Positions 38,912 to 49,834 of a stretch of DNA of 64,000 nt are shown in pieces. Both the position numbers and the translations under genes were made by a program. The notes under the pieces are model-generated. The model searched no databases. It saw only the letters and a list, made by a program, of their open reading frames with translations, and was not told the DNA's origin. This DNA comes from Chroococcidiopsis thermalis PCC 7203 (GTDB lineage Bacteria > Cyanobacteriota > Cyanobacteriia > Cyanobacteriales > Chroococcidiopsidaceae): contig NC_019695.1 in assembly GCF_000317125.1 (NCBI RefSeq), positions 3,088,336-3,152,335 of the forward strand. Reading direction: 5' to 3'. The first letter of the stretch is position 1. Each line of letters begins with the position of its first letter.

Positions 38912-40009
38912 TTATAGTTGACTGTAGGAGCGATCGCGAACTTGAATTGACTCAATTGCTTGAATTATTCGCGTCAATTGTTGTGCCACTTCTCCACTGG
39001 CAAACATCGCCTCTGCTTGAGTGATTCCCGCACTAATATCGGCACAAATACCAGCACGCCATAAATAAAACCCGCCATTCCAAATCGCAGATTGCATCAT
39101 TTCTGAGGGTTTCCCTTGCAAAACCGATCGCATATCTGCTACTAAATGTTCGGTCGGATCGCAAGGGACATTGTGACTGCTAAAACCATAATCGCGGGGT
39201 GAAAGGTGCAGGCGATCGATCGCAATTAACCCCGATTCATCGGTTGTGTCGGGTGTAGATAAACCAATAATATTCGTCCGTTCGCGGGGGAGATCGCAAC
39301 TCCCCTCTAATCCTTTGACTGTCGTAAAGTTGTTTGTACCGCGTAAAGACAAGGCAACTTGAAACATATGTTCCGTGGGAGGATGGACGTATCCCGCCAC
39401 AATCTGCGCCGCTCCTGCATAGGGACACCACATCAATTCCATCGTGGCAAAAGGCGGACGCTTGCCAATTTGATCGCGGTATTCAAATATTTTTTGAGCT
39501 AAAGGAAAATGTTGGGGTAAATAGACAAATCCCAAACCTGTATTCTCAAAAACTTGCTGAGTTTGGTCTAGAGATAACTCAGTCCAATCAACTCCTAACC
39601 CTTGCCAGATCTCTACCAGTGGCACGCCGTATTTAGTCGGCATTCGATCGCTACCGTGCATAATCATCGCTTGCCCCGCAGCCGTCAGCAATAGGGCAGT
39701 GAGAGGACTAATCGGCGCAGTGCGATCGCGTCCATCGTAGGGAATGCCCAAAACCATCACCGGAGTAGAGCTACCAATAGGTTGTAGTTTTGGTCCCAGT
39801 TCGTCGTAAACATCTAACATGCCTGCCAGTTCTGCCCCTGTAGGGCGTTTAATCCGGTGGGCAATCAAAAACGCACCAATCTGAGCAGGGGTTGCTTCTC
39901 TCAACAACATCATTCGGGTTGCTGCGGCTGCTTCCGTGCGAGTTAAGTCCTCTTTTGTATGATTACCGCTTCCCACTTTCCGCAGTAAATCCCTAAATGC
40001 GTTGCTCAT
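38912..40009 (-). CDS. anthranilate phosphoribosyltransferase family protein (TrpD2-like)
   Basis: A 365-residue protein with the TrpD fold. The helical N-terminal domain (LTRTEAAAATRMMLLREATPAQIGAFLIAHRIK by part: ATPAQIGAFLIAHRIK) matches, but the canonical GTGGD phosphoribosyl-pyrophosphate loop reads GIPYDGRDR here, so this is the TrpD2/YbiB-like branch and not a sure tryptophan enzyme. Members of that branch have been reported to bind nucleic acid in bacteria, so function remains open. It lies between ccaA and a LysR gene. Confidence 0.8.
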   Translation of the reverse strand: MSNAFRDLLRKVGSGNHTKEDLTRTEAAAATRMMLLREATPAQIGAFLIAHRIKRPTGAELAGMLDVYDELGPKLQPIGSSTPVMVLGIPYDGRDRTAPISPLTALLLTAAGQAMIMHGSDRMPTKYGVPLVEIWQGLGVDWTELSLDQTQQVFENTGLGFVYLPQHFPLAQKIFEYRDQIGKRPPFATMELMWCPYAGAAQIVAGYVHPPTEHMFQVALSLRGTNNFTTVKGLEGSCDLPRERTNIIGLSTPDTTDESGLIAIDRLHLSPRDYGFSSHNVPCDPTEHLVADMRSVLQGKPSEMMQSAIWNGGFYLWRAGICADISAGITQAEAMFASGEVAQQLTRIIQAIESIQVRDRSYSQL

Positions 40010-40114
40010 GATGTAATTGCTCGATCGAAATTCTCAAAATTCCAGTTCCTTTGCACTGCTGAATGTTAAGGAACGCTGCCAAGAGAGTGAGTAGTAGGTA
40101 GAAGTGGCTAGTGG

Positions 40115-41167
40115 CTAGTGGCTAGTGGCTAGAATTACTTGCTCTGCCGCTCTACCCCTCTGTCCCTCTGCTTCCTTGTCTCCCTTGTCTCCCTTGTCCC
40201 CCTTGTCTCCTTCGTTCCCCCACGTCTCTTCTTCTACACTCAGTTTAGGTGGTACGAGTTCTCGCACCAGTTGCCAAAAATATTGAATCGGTGGAATGCT
40301 GAGTCGATCTTGACTTGTTACCATCACGACTTGGCGCGATAAGCTAGACCCTGGCGCAAGAGAACCATTGCTGTCGGTGTTAGCAATTGGACGAACGGCA
40401 AGGGTAGGATCGAGACGCGATTCTACCAGGGCAGACTGCGGCAATAAGGCGATCAGTTCTCCTTGTCGCGCTACTCCGCGAAAGGCATCGAGAGTATTCA
40501 CTTCCAGCACGGCTTGGAGCGTAGCACCCAGGCGATCGAAACGCTCTTGGACTAAACGCTGCATCCCATAACCGTCTTTAAATACAACTTGAGGGTAGCG
40601 GATGAGTTCCAACCAGGGAATCTGTTCGTATTGTGCCAACGGATGATTTGCTCCCACCAAAACCTCAATGGGTTCATCGTATAGCACTTCCGTCACCATT
40701 TCTGGGCTGGTAGTTAAAAAACGATTATTCATGACGATCGCCAGATCTACCAATCCATCCTTGAGGACTTTTAAAGCGCGATCGCTACCCAACGCTGTAA
40801 CGCGCAGTTGGACATCGGGATAATTGCGACAGAATTTTTGCAGTACCGGAGGCAAATAATGGGCGCATAAAGAATGGATTGCCGCAACACACAACTCCGG
40901 TTGTTTTCCCGCCATCAAATCTGCCAACTCCTCCGTAACGTAGCGCCATTCCTGGCAGATTTTACGGGCACGGGGCAACAGTCGCTCTCCTGCCAACGTC
41001 AGCTTAGCCTGTGCTGTCCGATGAAATAGCTGAACTTCTAGGTCGGCTTCCAAGGCTTGAATTTGCCTGCTGATTGTCGATTGGGTAACTCCACATTTGC
41101 GAGCTGCTTGCTGAAAGCTACCTGATTCCGCGATCGCCAAAAAGGCTTGCAACTGTTCTAGCCGCAT
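40115..41167 (-). CDS. LysR-family transcriptional regulator
   Basis: A 350-residue protein with an N-terminal helix-turn-helix (residues 18-40, QQAARKCGVTQSTISRQIQ) and a periplasmic-binding-like effector domain. Conserved parts RTAQAKLTLAGERLLPRAR and GANHPLA are typical of the CbbR/NdhR side of the family in cyanobacteria, but the effector is not known. The C-terminal 38 residues (about 313-350, including GDKGDKGDKGDK) are encoded by a 9-bp tandem repeat and so look like an acquired tail. The gene ends with the repeat and stops just after it. Confidence 0.88.
   Translation of the reverse strand: MRLEQLQAFLAIAESGSFQQAARKCGVTQSTISRQIQALEADLEVQLFHRTAQAKLTLAGERLLPRARKICQEWRYVTEELADLMAGKQPELCVAAIHSLCAHYLPPVLQKFCRNYPDVQLRVTALGSDRALKVLKDGLVDLAIVMNNRFLTTSPEMVTEVLYDEPIEVLVGANHPLAQYEQIPWLELIRYPQVVFKDGYGMQRLVQERFDRLGATLQAVLEVNTLDAFRGVARQGELIALLPQSALVESRLDPTLAVRPIANTDSNGSLAPGSSLSRQVVMVTSQDRLSIPPIQYFWQLVRELVPPKLSVEEETWGNEGDKGDKGDKGDKEAEGQRGRAAEQVILATSH
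40174..40210. repeat. 9-bp tandem repeat translated in the LysR C-terminus
   Basis: Four units of the 9-mer CCTTGTCTC/CCTTGTCCC on the plus strand, read on the minus strand as Gly-Asp-Lys repeats. The same unit is found untranslated at 4721-4763, 5918-5985 and 9939-9965. Confidence 0.85.
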
Positions 41168-41616
41168 GATGATGTAGCCTGAATTACATTTAAGGCATCA
41201 ATCTAAATTAACCGATCTCGGCTCCAGGTTTAGTAGAACTTGATACAGCTCAACAGCGATCGGTGAGTGATGGGTTCAGCTTTCTGTTTGGGCGATGCTG
41301 TTGATTTGAGCATGGCAGTTGTTAGGTAACTGCGGGTTAGCGGGCGATCGCGCTGACTTTGATGCAGAAGTATGCCAATGTAAATATTGCATAAAGCTGC
41401 AACCAAAATAATAAGTGGTATTTCTATTCATTTTCTAAAAGTTAAAGAGATCGAGTAAAATGCCTAGTTTTTATACTTTGTACCTTCACTATTAGAAGGG
41501 CAAGTTTTTTTAACTAACCTCAGTATTAATACGAAAAAATTTATTAATTTTTTTGTGAGTTCTTCTCATGACTCGCTACGCACCAATCTTCACTGAGAAC
41601 TGTCAACTGTCAACTA
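41168..41616. promoter_or_regulatory. intergenic region upstream of LysR gene
   Basis: 450 bases without a gene, between the LysR start and the ligA stop on the same strand. Near its right end are CAACTGTCAACTATCAACTGTC tandem units (41596-41624). No RNA or operator could be recognised. Confidence 0.35.
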
Positions 41617-44162
<2,546 letters not shown>

Positions 44163-45395
44163 ATGTTGCGTCTTTCTCGCTTAATCGTGCTAGCATCAGC
44201 AGTTGTAGCACTAGTTGGTGCATATAAGGTGGATGCACAGCGATCGCCAGCCGATACATTAACAGGAAAACCGCCAATTGTTATCGGACACAGAGGTGCA
44301 AGCGGCTATCGTCCAGAGCATACTTTAGCAGCATATGAGTTAGCGATCGCGATGGGTGCTGACTATATCGAACCGGATTTGGTTTCTACTAAGGATGGCG
44401 TTCTAATTGCGCGGCATGAAAATGATATTACCGGGACAACAGATGTCAGCGATCGTCCTGAATTTGCCAAGCGCAAAACGACTAAAACCATTGACGGTAT
44501 AGAATATACAGGATGGTTTACCGAAGATTTTACCTTAGCAGAAATTCAAACTCTTAGAGCTAAAGAACGCATACCCGAATTGCGTCCAGGTTCGGCACAA
44601 TTTGACGGACTTTATGAAGTACCAACTTTGCAAGAAGTTATCGATCTAGCTAAACGCAAAAGTATTGAAACTGGAAGAGTCATCGGAATTTATCCCGAAA
44701 CAAAACATCCTACTTATTTCGATTCTATCGATCTATCTTTGGAAGAACCTCTAGCCAAAGTCTTAAGACAGAATAATTTAGATGATGCTGACGATCCAGT
44801 ATTCATTCAATCTTTTGAAACTGCCAATTTAAAGCAATTAAACAAATTAGTCGATGTTCCACTGGTACAATTATTCGATGAAGCTGATGCCAAACCTTAC
44901 GATTTTGTTGTCAGTGGCGATTCGCGTACCTATGGCGATCTAACATCTCCTGAAGAATTAGAAAAGATTGCTGAATATGCAGATGGAATTGGACCTTTTA
45001 AAAGATTAATTATTCCCAGTGAATCTGTGGATGAAAATGGAGATGGCAAGCCAGATGATGTAAATGGCGACGGACAACTTAGCGAAGCTGATAGACGTTT
45101 GACAACAGAACCAACATCTTTAATAGATGACGCACACGCCGCAGGTTTACTCGTCCATCCGTATACTTTCCGCAACGAATCCTTCTTTTTAGCGATCGAC
45201 TACGACAATAACCCAGAAGCCGAATACGAGCAATTTTATCGCTTGGGTGTAGATGGCTTATTTAGCGACAACCCAGATACCGCTTTTGTCGTCCGCAACC
45301 GTGTTGCTTGTGGAATGCAAAATCCGAAGTACAGCCAACAAAGTAGAAATCGCCGGGTTTGGAATTCTGGAGGTACGGGAAATCCCTGTCGGTAA
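44163..45395 (+). CDS. secreted glycerophosphodiester phosphodiesterase with EF-hand-like loop
   Basis: A 410-residue protein: signal peptide to about residue 25 ([19 protein letters not shown]), then a GDPD TIM barrel with the His43-Arg44 of [13 protein letters not shown], metal acidic residues Glu70/Asp72 in YIEPDLV, and His85. It splits glycerophosphodiesters to glycerol-3-phosphate and alcohol outside the cytosol, as GlpQ does. Inserted late in the barrel is a calcium-type loop [12 protein letters not shown] (299-310), right after [10 protein letters not shown]. Its 12 residues match the EF-hand/dockerin pattern fully. An earlier ATG frame (44091) is less likely because it lacks a signal. 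Confidence 0.92.
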   Translation: MLRLSRLIVLASAVVALVGAYKVDAQRSPADTLTGKPPIVIGHRGASGYRPEHTLAAYELAIAMGADYIEPDLVSTKDGVLIARHENDITGTTDVSDRPEFAKRKTTKTIDGIEYTGWFTEDFTLAEIQTLRAKERIPELRPGSAQFDGLYEVPTLQEVIDLAKRKSIETGRVIGIYPETKHPTYFDSIDLSLEEPLAKVLRQNNLDDADDPVFIQSFETANLKQLNKLVDVPLVQLFDEADAKPYDFVVSGDSRTYGDLTSPEELEKIAEYADGIGPFKRLIIPSESVDENGDGKPDDVNGDGQLSEADRRLTTEPTSLIDDAHAAGLLVHPYTFRNESFFLAIDYDNNPEAEYEQFYRLGVDGLFSDNPDTAFVVRNRVACGMQNPKYSQQSRNRRVWNSGGTGNPCR

Positions 45396-45398
45396 TAT

Positions 45399-45460
45399 GT
45401 CACGCAAAGACGCAAAGGCGCAAAGAATGCTTAGCGTCTTCGCGTCTTGGCGCGATCTTT
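45399..45460. repeat. dispersed repeat D (CACGCAAAGACGC type), copy 1
   Basis: GTCACGCAAAGACGCAAAGG and, 30 bases on, GCGTCTTCGCGTCTTGGCG can form an imperfect hairpin. It lies between the phosphodiesterase stop and the convergent kinase stop and just touches the latter. A second copy is at 48146-48206. Confidence 0.75.
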
Positions 45461-47870
45461 AAAGCGTGAAATAGAAAGTTGCACCCTCTCCCACCTTACC
45501 TTCCGCCCAAATTTGTCCCCCATGACGGTGAACGATCCGTTCGACGGTGGCTAATCCAATTCCAATACCAGGAAATTCAGCAGGTGAATGCAAGCGTCCA
45601 AACGCTACAAAGAGTTTGTCAGCATAATTTTGATTGAAGCCTGCACCGTTGTCGCGAATAAAATACACGACGCGATCGTTTTCTGGCTGTAAATTAAATT
45701 CAATCCGAGGATGGTTTTGATTTGCTGTATATTTCCAGGCATTACTGAGCAAATTCTCTAGCAGCACGCGCAACAGTCTAGTATCTCCAGTGACAATTAT
45801 TTCTGGCGCGATCGCCCATGTAATTTGTCTTTCTGGTTGTGTTTCCTGAAGCTTGGCAGCGATTTCGGTGGCTAATTCACTTAAATTGACTTCCGTGCGT
45901 TGCAACTCGCTACGGTTCACCCGCGATAAAGCTAACAAGCCTTCTATGAGTTCGCCCATCTGCTGAGTGTTACCGCGAATGCGCTGGAGATAGTCTTTAC
46001 CGCGATCGTCTAGCTTGTCTGTGTAACGGCTGAGTAATATCTGACTAAAGCCATCAATTTGTCTTAATGGCGCTCTCAGGTCGTGGGAGACTGAATAAGA
46101 AAATGCCTCTAACTCTTTGTTAACGGCTTCAAGTTCGGCTGTGCGATCGCTAACGCGGCGTTCTAAGCTTTGATTTAATTCTCTGATTTCTTGCTCGGCT
46201 CGTCGGCGATCGCTAATATCAGTAAAGGCAACGATAGCATAGACAATATTGCCACAATCCTCTCGAATTGGCGTAGCGCGGACTTCAAGGTGAAGAACGT
46301 TACCATCTCGATGCAGCGATAAATCGTCAACAATAACGGTTTCGCCTTTTAATGCCCGCATCATTGGTAATTCTTCAGTCGGGTAGGGGCGATCGCCGCG
46401 ATAGACCTGATAAAATTTCACTAATTCCTCTGATGTCGCATCTGAGATAATGTTGCCGAGTAGATGCTGTGCTGTTTGATTGGCGTAAGAAATTTTACTA
46501 GTTGAATCGTGAACGATTACGCCCACGGGTACGGCTTCTAAAAATTGATGCAATTGCCTTTCGCTAGCTGATAGCGCTACATTCAAGTCTTGCATCTCGG
46601 CAAAAGACTTTTGCAATTCTACTGCCATACTGTTGAAGGATTTAGCCAGTTCGCCAATTTCATCCGAACGTCCGAGTTCTTCTACGGTTTTATCCCATTC
46701 TCCATTGGCGATATGTTTAGCACTAGTATTTAGGCGTTGAATTGGTTTGGCAATCCATCGAGTTGTAAAAATTCCAATTATGACTGCTACGAGTAAAGCC
46801 ACGACACATAGTACAATTGTTGTCCGAGTCGTGGCGTAGATATCTTCCATGAAATCGGCTTCTGGTATGACTGCGACTATCAGCCAGTCAATCCCCCAAC
46901 TATCTTGAAAAGGATGTATGTCTACAAAATATCGTTGGCGATCTTGGCTAAATTCTAGCCGTTGTGGGCGATCGATATTTATAAATTTGTGCGAGTTTGT
47001 CGTTAGATATCGCGCCGTAGATCGAACCAAGAGATTTTTACTTTCTGATGCTTTGAGGCGTTGCAATTTGCCTCCTTGTACGATAGAGAATGGCTGATAA
47101 TTATCTGAAGATGCTACCAGCAAACCAGAGCGATCGAGGATAAAAATTTGTCCCGATTTACTAATTGGGATATGGTGTAGATAATTGCTAATTCTTGAGA
47201 GTTTTAAAGGAGTATCTAAGACTCCAAGTAAATTTCTGTTTTGGTCGTAAACTGGTAAGACTGCATCGATCGCCATCTCTTTTTGATTGAACCAAATATA
47301 AACAGGACTCCACGCAGCTTTACCCTTTTGAACTGCTTCTTGATACCAGGGGCGAGTTCTTGGATCGTAATATGGAGTGACTTGAACGAGTTTTCCTCGC
47401 TGTCCTTGACTGTTGACTGTATATGTATAATATTTGGGATTGGATGGATCGTTGACAACTTCAATATGCAGCCTGCCATCTGTGAGGCGATCGATCCCGA
47501 CATACTCTCCTTTCTGATTTCCCCAAGCTGTATAGGGAACGATCTCAAACGACTGCATTTGGTTTAATAATAAGCTCTCAAATTCAGCTAAAGGTGCTGT
47601 TCCTAGACTCTCTTCAATGACGTTTTGATTGACTTGATTGAGGAGATGTGGTGTTTGTAAATAAGTTTTTAGTTGTAGGTAAAGGCGTTCGGCAATCTGA
47701 GTTTGCAATCGTTCGGAAAGATCGTTGACTGCCCTTTGTCCATTTTGAAACGAAAGATTCCCTACCAATCCTACTATTGCAATAACTTGCAACACAAAAG
47801 CAGTTAGAAGGAGATTTTGTAAAGAAGTCTTACCTAAGACTTGGGTAAGGAATTTATACAGAAAGCGCAT
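45459..47870 (-). CDS. membrane sensor histidine kinase (dCache-HAMP-PAS-HisKA-HATPase)
   Basis: 803 residues. One membrane helix lies at about 16-38 and a second at about 350-370. Between them is a large periplasmic dCache-type domain with PRTRPWYQEAVQKGKAAWSPVY, by part RPWYQEAVQKGKAAWSP. Then come HAMP (about 372-425), a coiled coil and PAS domain (about 445-560), HisKA with the phosphorylated His596 in SYSVSHDLRAPLRQ, and an HATPase with NAWKYTAN, DNGAGFN and GIGIGLATV. dCache domains usually bind amino acids or other small molecules. No response-regulator gene is adjacent. It is flanked by two copies of repeat D. Confidence 0.95.
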   Translation of the reverse strand: MRFLYKFLTQVLGKTSLQNLLLTAFVLQVIAIVGLVGNLSFQNGQRAVNDLSERLQTQIAERLYLQLKTYLQTPHLLNQVNQNVIEESLGTAPLAEFESLLLNQMQSFEIVPYTAWGNQKGEYVGIDRLTDGRLHIEVVNDPSNPKYYTYTVNSQGQRGKLVQVTPYYDPRTRPWYQEAVQKGKAAWSPVYIWFNQKEMAIDAVLPVYDQNRNLLGVLDTPLKLSRISNYLHHIPISKSGQIFILDRSGLLVASSDNYQPFSIVQGGKLQRLKASESKNLLVRSTARYLTTNSHKFINIDRPQRLEFSQDRQRYFVDIHPFQDSWGIDWLIVAVIPEADFMEDIYATTRTTIVLCVVALLVAVIIGIFTTRWIAKPIQRLNTSAKHIANGEWDKTVEELGRSDEIGELAKSFNSMAVELQKSFAEMQDLNVALSASERQLHQFLEAVPVGVIVHDSTSKISYANQTAQHLLGNIISDATSEELVKFYQVYRGDRPYPTEELPMMRALKGETVIVDDLSLHRDGNVLHLEVRATPIREDCGNIVYAIVAFTDISDRRRAEQEIRELNQSLERRVSDRTAELEAVNKELEAFSYSVSHDLRAPLRQIDGFSQILLSRYTDKLDDRGKDYLQRIRGNTQQMGELIEGLLALSRVNRSELQRTEVNLSELATEIAAKLQETQPERQITWAIAPEIIVTGDTRLLRVLLENLLSNAWKYTANQNHPRIEFNLQPENDRVVYFIRDNGAGFNQNYADKLFVAFGRLHSPAEFPGIGIGLATVERIVHRHGGQIWAEGKVGEGATFYFTL

Positions 47871-48275
47871 AGAGTTCTAAGCTGGTTGCCCGATCGAAGC
47901 CGCGATCGCGCTGTGGCGATCGTCATTCACAATTGCATTGTTGACTTACTCTTCTTAGATTTACAATTAGTAACTAAAAGCTATTTACGGAAAATTAACT
48001 ATTAATAATTATAGAAATAGAGATTTTCTTAACATATATTTTATTACACTAATTAATATTAAATTCAGCAACCGCCTCTGTTGTCAGACAATGGGTATAG
48101 TCTTCATGATGTCAAGCTTTTGCAATATTTTGTATACTAGGCAATGTCACGCAAAGACGCAGAGGCGCAAAGGATACTTCGCGGCTTTGCGTCTTGGCGC
48201 GATCGCAAACAAAAGATGTCATTTAGGTAAGAAATCGATTATCCTCTATCTAGCTACAATTTGGAGGAGATGGAG
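47871..48275. other. intergenic region with repeat D and AT-rich stretch
   Basis: Upstream region of the histidine kinase (minus strand) on one side and of a small membrane protein (plus strand) on the other. It holds AT-rich sequence (47970-48060) and the second copy of repeat D. No gene is supported. Confidence 0.4.
48146..48206. repeat. dispersed repeat D (copy 2)
   Basis: GTCACGCAAAGACGCAGAGG followed by GCGGCTTTGCGTCTTGGCG; close to 45399-45460. Together the two copies bracket the histidine kinase gene. Confidence 0.75.
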
Positions 48276-48521
48276 ATGAGAATCTGGATAGCCTGCTTTT
48301 TCATCCTGTTTGCGATCGCTCAGTTATTCGACTGGATGAAACACTTGTCTTTACCGTTGCCTATTTATATATTGGGAGGCTTGTTTTTAGCGATCGGTTC
48401 AAATTCTAACAAAAGCATTTTTGGTAAAGTTATTGACGATCTACTAGCTGATGCTGGCTATCCTGGCGATCGATCTGGATCGGATAGTGGCGATCGTTTT
48501 TTAGATGAAACAAAATCGTAA
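48276..48521 (+). CDS. small membrane protein, unknown function
   Basis: 81 residues from the ATG with GGAGGAG upstream (the longer frame starts five codons earlier within that site). Two hydrophobic segments (IWIACFFILFAIAQLF and LPIYILGGLFLAIG) are followed by an acidic Asp/Gly/Ser-rich tail (DAGYPGDRSGSDSGDRF), in part from HIP1-rich sequence. The strong ribosome-binding site and clean hydrophobic pattern support a real gene. I know no function. Confidence 0.6.
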   Translation: MRIWIACFFILFAIAQLFDWMKHLSLPLPIYILGGLFLAIGSNSNKSIFGKVIDDLLADAGYPGDRSGSDSGDRFLDETKS

Positions 48522-48613
48522 TCAGTTGTTAGTGACTAGTGGCTGGTGACTAGATACTAAGAATTTAGCTACGCACCACACATCACTCTCTAGCTTGTTA
48601 CTCGCTGTCTCTA

Positions 48614-48931
48614 TCAGTTTAAAAAACTCATAAAAATAGAAATATTTGTCATAAATGTAACTACAGTACCAATAATGACTCCTTTCATTCTGCCCCACTG
48701 TTGCGTGCGTTTTAACCACAAAATAATAGGAATTGCATAAAATAATTGCCATATTCCTAAATAGAATCCTACTAAAATTGTATTTGCCGCTAACAGAGGA
48801 TTAAACATGCTAATAAAAAATGCTGCAACTTTTAATACCGTTAAAATAGCTAGATGAATTCCTAGTAGAAAAAACAATCCAGAAAGGATTTTTTGAAATT
48901 CTTGTTGATTGAATCTTTTTTTAGTTTTCAT
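48614..48931 (-). CDS. small multi-span membrane protein, unknown function
   Basis: 105 residues, basic N-terminus (MKTKKRFNQQEFQ) and three to four hydrophobic helices (about 17-40, 45-73, 85-104). Charged residues are few and lie between helices (WLKRTQQWGRMKG). No family is recognised. AT-rich codon usage is like that of the polysaccharide-region genes. Confidence 0.55.
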   Translation of the reverse strand: MKTKKRFNQQEFQKILSGLFFLLGIHLAILTVLKVAAFFISMFNPLLAANTILVGFYLGIWQLFYAIPIILWLKRTQQWGRMKGVIIGTVVTFMTNISIFMSFLN

Positions 48932-49213
48932 TGTTATTAATACTCTTTAGCTATATTTTCATCTTTGCTTACAACAGACGGCTAACAACTTAATATACCT
49001 GAAATCAAATTGCCAAATGGGATTATTCTACCACCCAATTGAACGATATTAATTTAGAGCGCTTAGCGATCGCGCGTTCAAGAAATCGCATCAAAATTTG
49101 TTGATTGGGCAACAGACATTAACTCTCGCCACATCAGCAACAGAATTTAGCAAGAAAATCTGAAAAATCTCGTTTTCAGTATTTTGACTTTTACCTTTTA
49201 ACTTTTGACTTCC

Positions 49214-49783
49214 TTATTTCCCCAAATTCCGTTTTAGCTTTTCCAACTCATCGTCAGTTTCCCAACGGCGAAAAGCTGCATCCAAATCGTCTGCACCGCT
49301 GGAGAAGCTGCGACTTTGATTCCAGCCAGCCGTATCAAAGCGTTGAGAAGACTGAGTAGCACGATTAGCCTGCACTTGTGCGGCTTTTGCTTGTACCTCC
49401 TGACGGCGTTGCTGCACTTTTTTGAGTAATTCTTTAGCTTGACTAATCCGTTCCTTAATTCCTTGCATTTGTCCCCAGCGTTGATTTCCTTCGCGCAATA
49501 ACGCTGCTTCTCGCTGCTGTGCTGGTTCTGCTAAGTCAAGCCGATTAGCCGCTTTTGCCTTCTCAATCCGAATGTGCCATTTTTGAATTTCTTGTGCTGT
49601 AGTGAGAATTTCATCCTGCGATCGCTTTTCTTGTAACTGGAGTTCCGCAATTAACTTTAAAGTATCTTCCTCTTGTTGCCGCAACTGTTCCGATAGCGCT
49701 TCTATTTCTAAATGAGGATTGTTCCGCAAGAATTCTTCTAAACGGCTTTCTAAAAAACGGCTGAAATCGTCAAATAAACCCAC
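49214..49783 (-). CDS. conserved cyanobacterial coiled-coil protein (TIGR04376-like)
   Basis: 189 residues from the GTG that gives the N-terminus MGLFDDFSRFLESRLEEFL, which is the usual start of this conserved cyanobacterial family; the longer frame at 49819 would translate palindrome C. The protein is almost wholly helical: EEDTLKLIAELQLQEKRSQ and KERISQAKELLKKVQQRRQE suggest a phage-shock-A-like coiled coil. The C-terminus (DDLDAAFRRWETDDELEKLK) is acidic. Function is unknown. It lies just downstream of mnmG on the same strand. Confidence 0.8.
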   Translation of the reverse strand: MGLFDDFSRFLESRLEEFLRNNPHLEIEALSEQLRQQEEDTLKLIAELQLQEKRSQDEILTTAQEIQKWHIRIEKAKAANRLDLAEPAQQREAALLREGNQRWGQMQGIKERISQAKELLKKVQQRRQEVQAKAAQVQANRATQSSQRFDTAGWNQSRSFSSGADDLDAAFRRWETDDELEKLKRNLGK

Positions 49784-49806
49784 TGTGAGAACTCCAATTA
49801 ATAAAT

Positions 49807-49831
49807 GTAGGGTGGGCATTGCCCACCCTAC
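49807..49831. repeat. palindrome family C (copy 2)
   Basis: GTAGGGTGGGCA-T-TGCCCACCCTAC (25 bp, near perfect), between mnmG and the coiled-coil gene. Confidence 0.8.
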
Positions 49832-49834
49832 TGT

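Noticed and set aside
49784-49819. 12-residue N-terminal extension of the coiled-coil protein
   Set aside because: It reads into palindrome C and precedes the conserved MGLFDDFSRFLE start.
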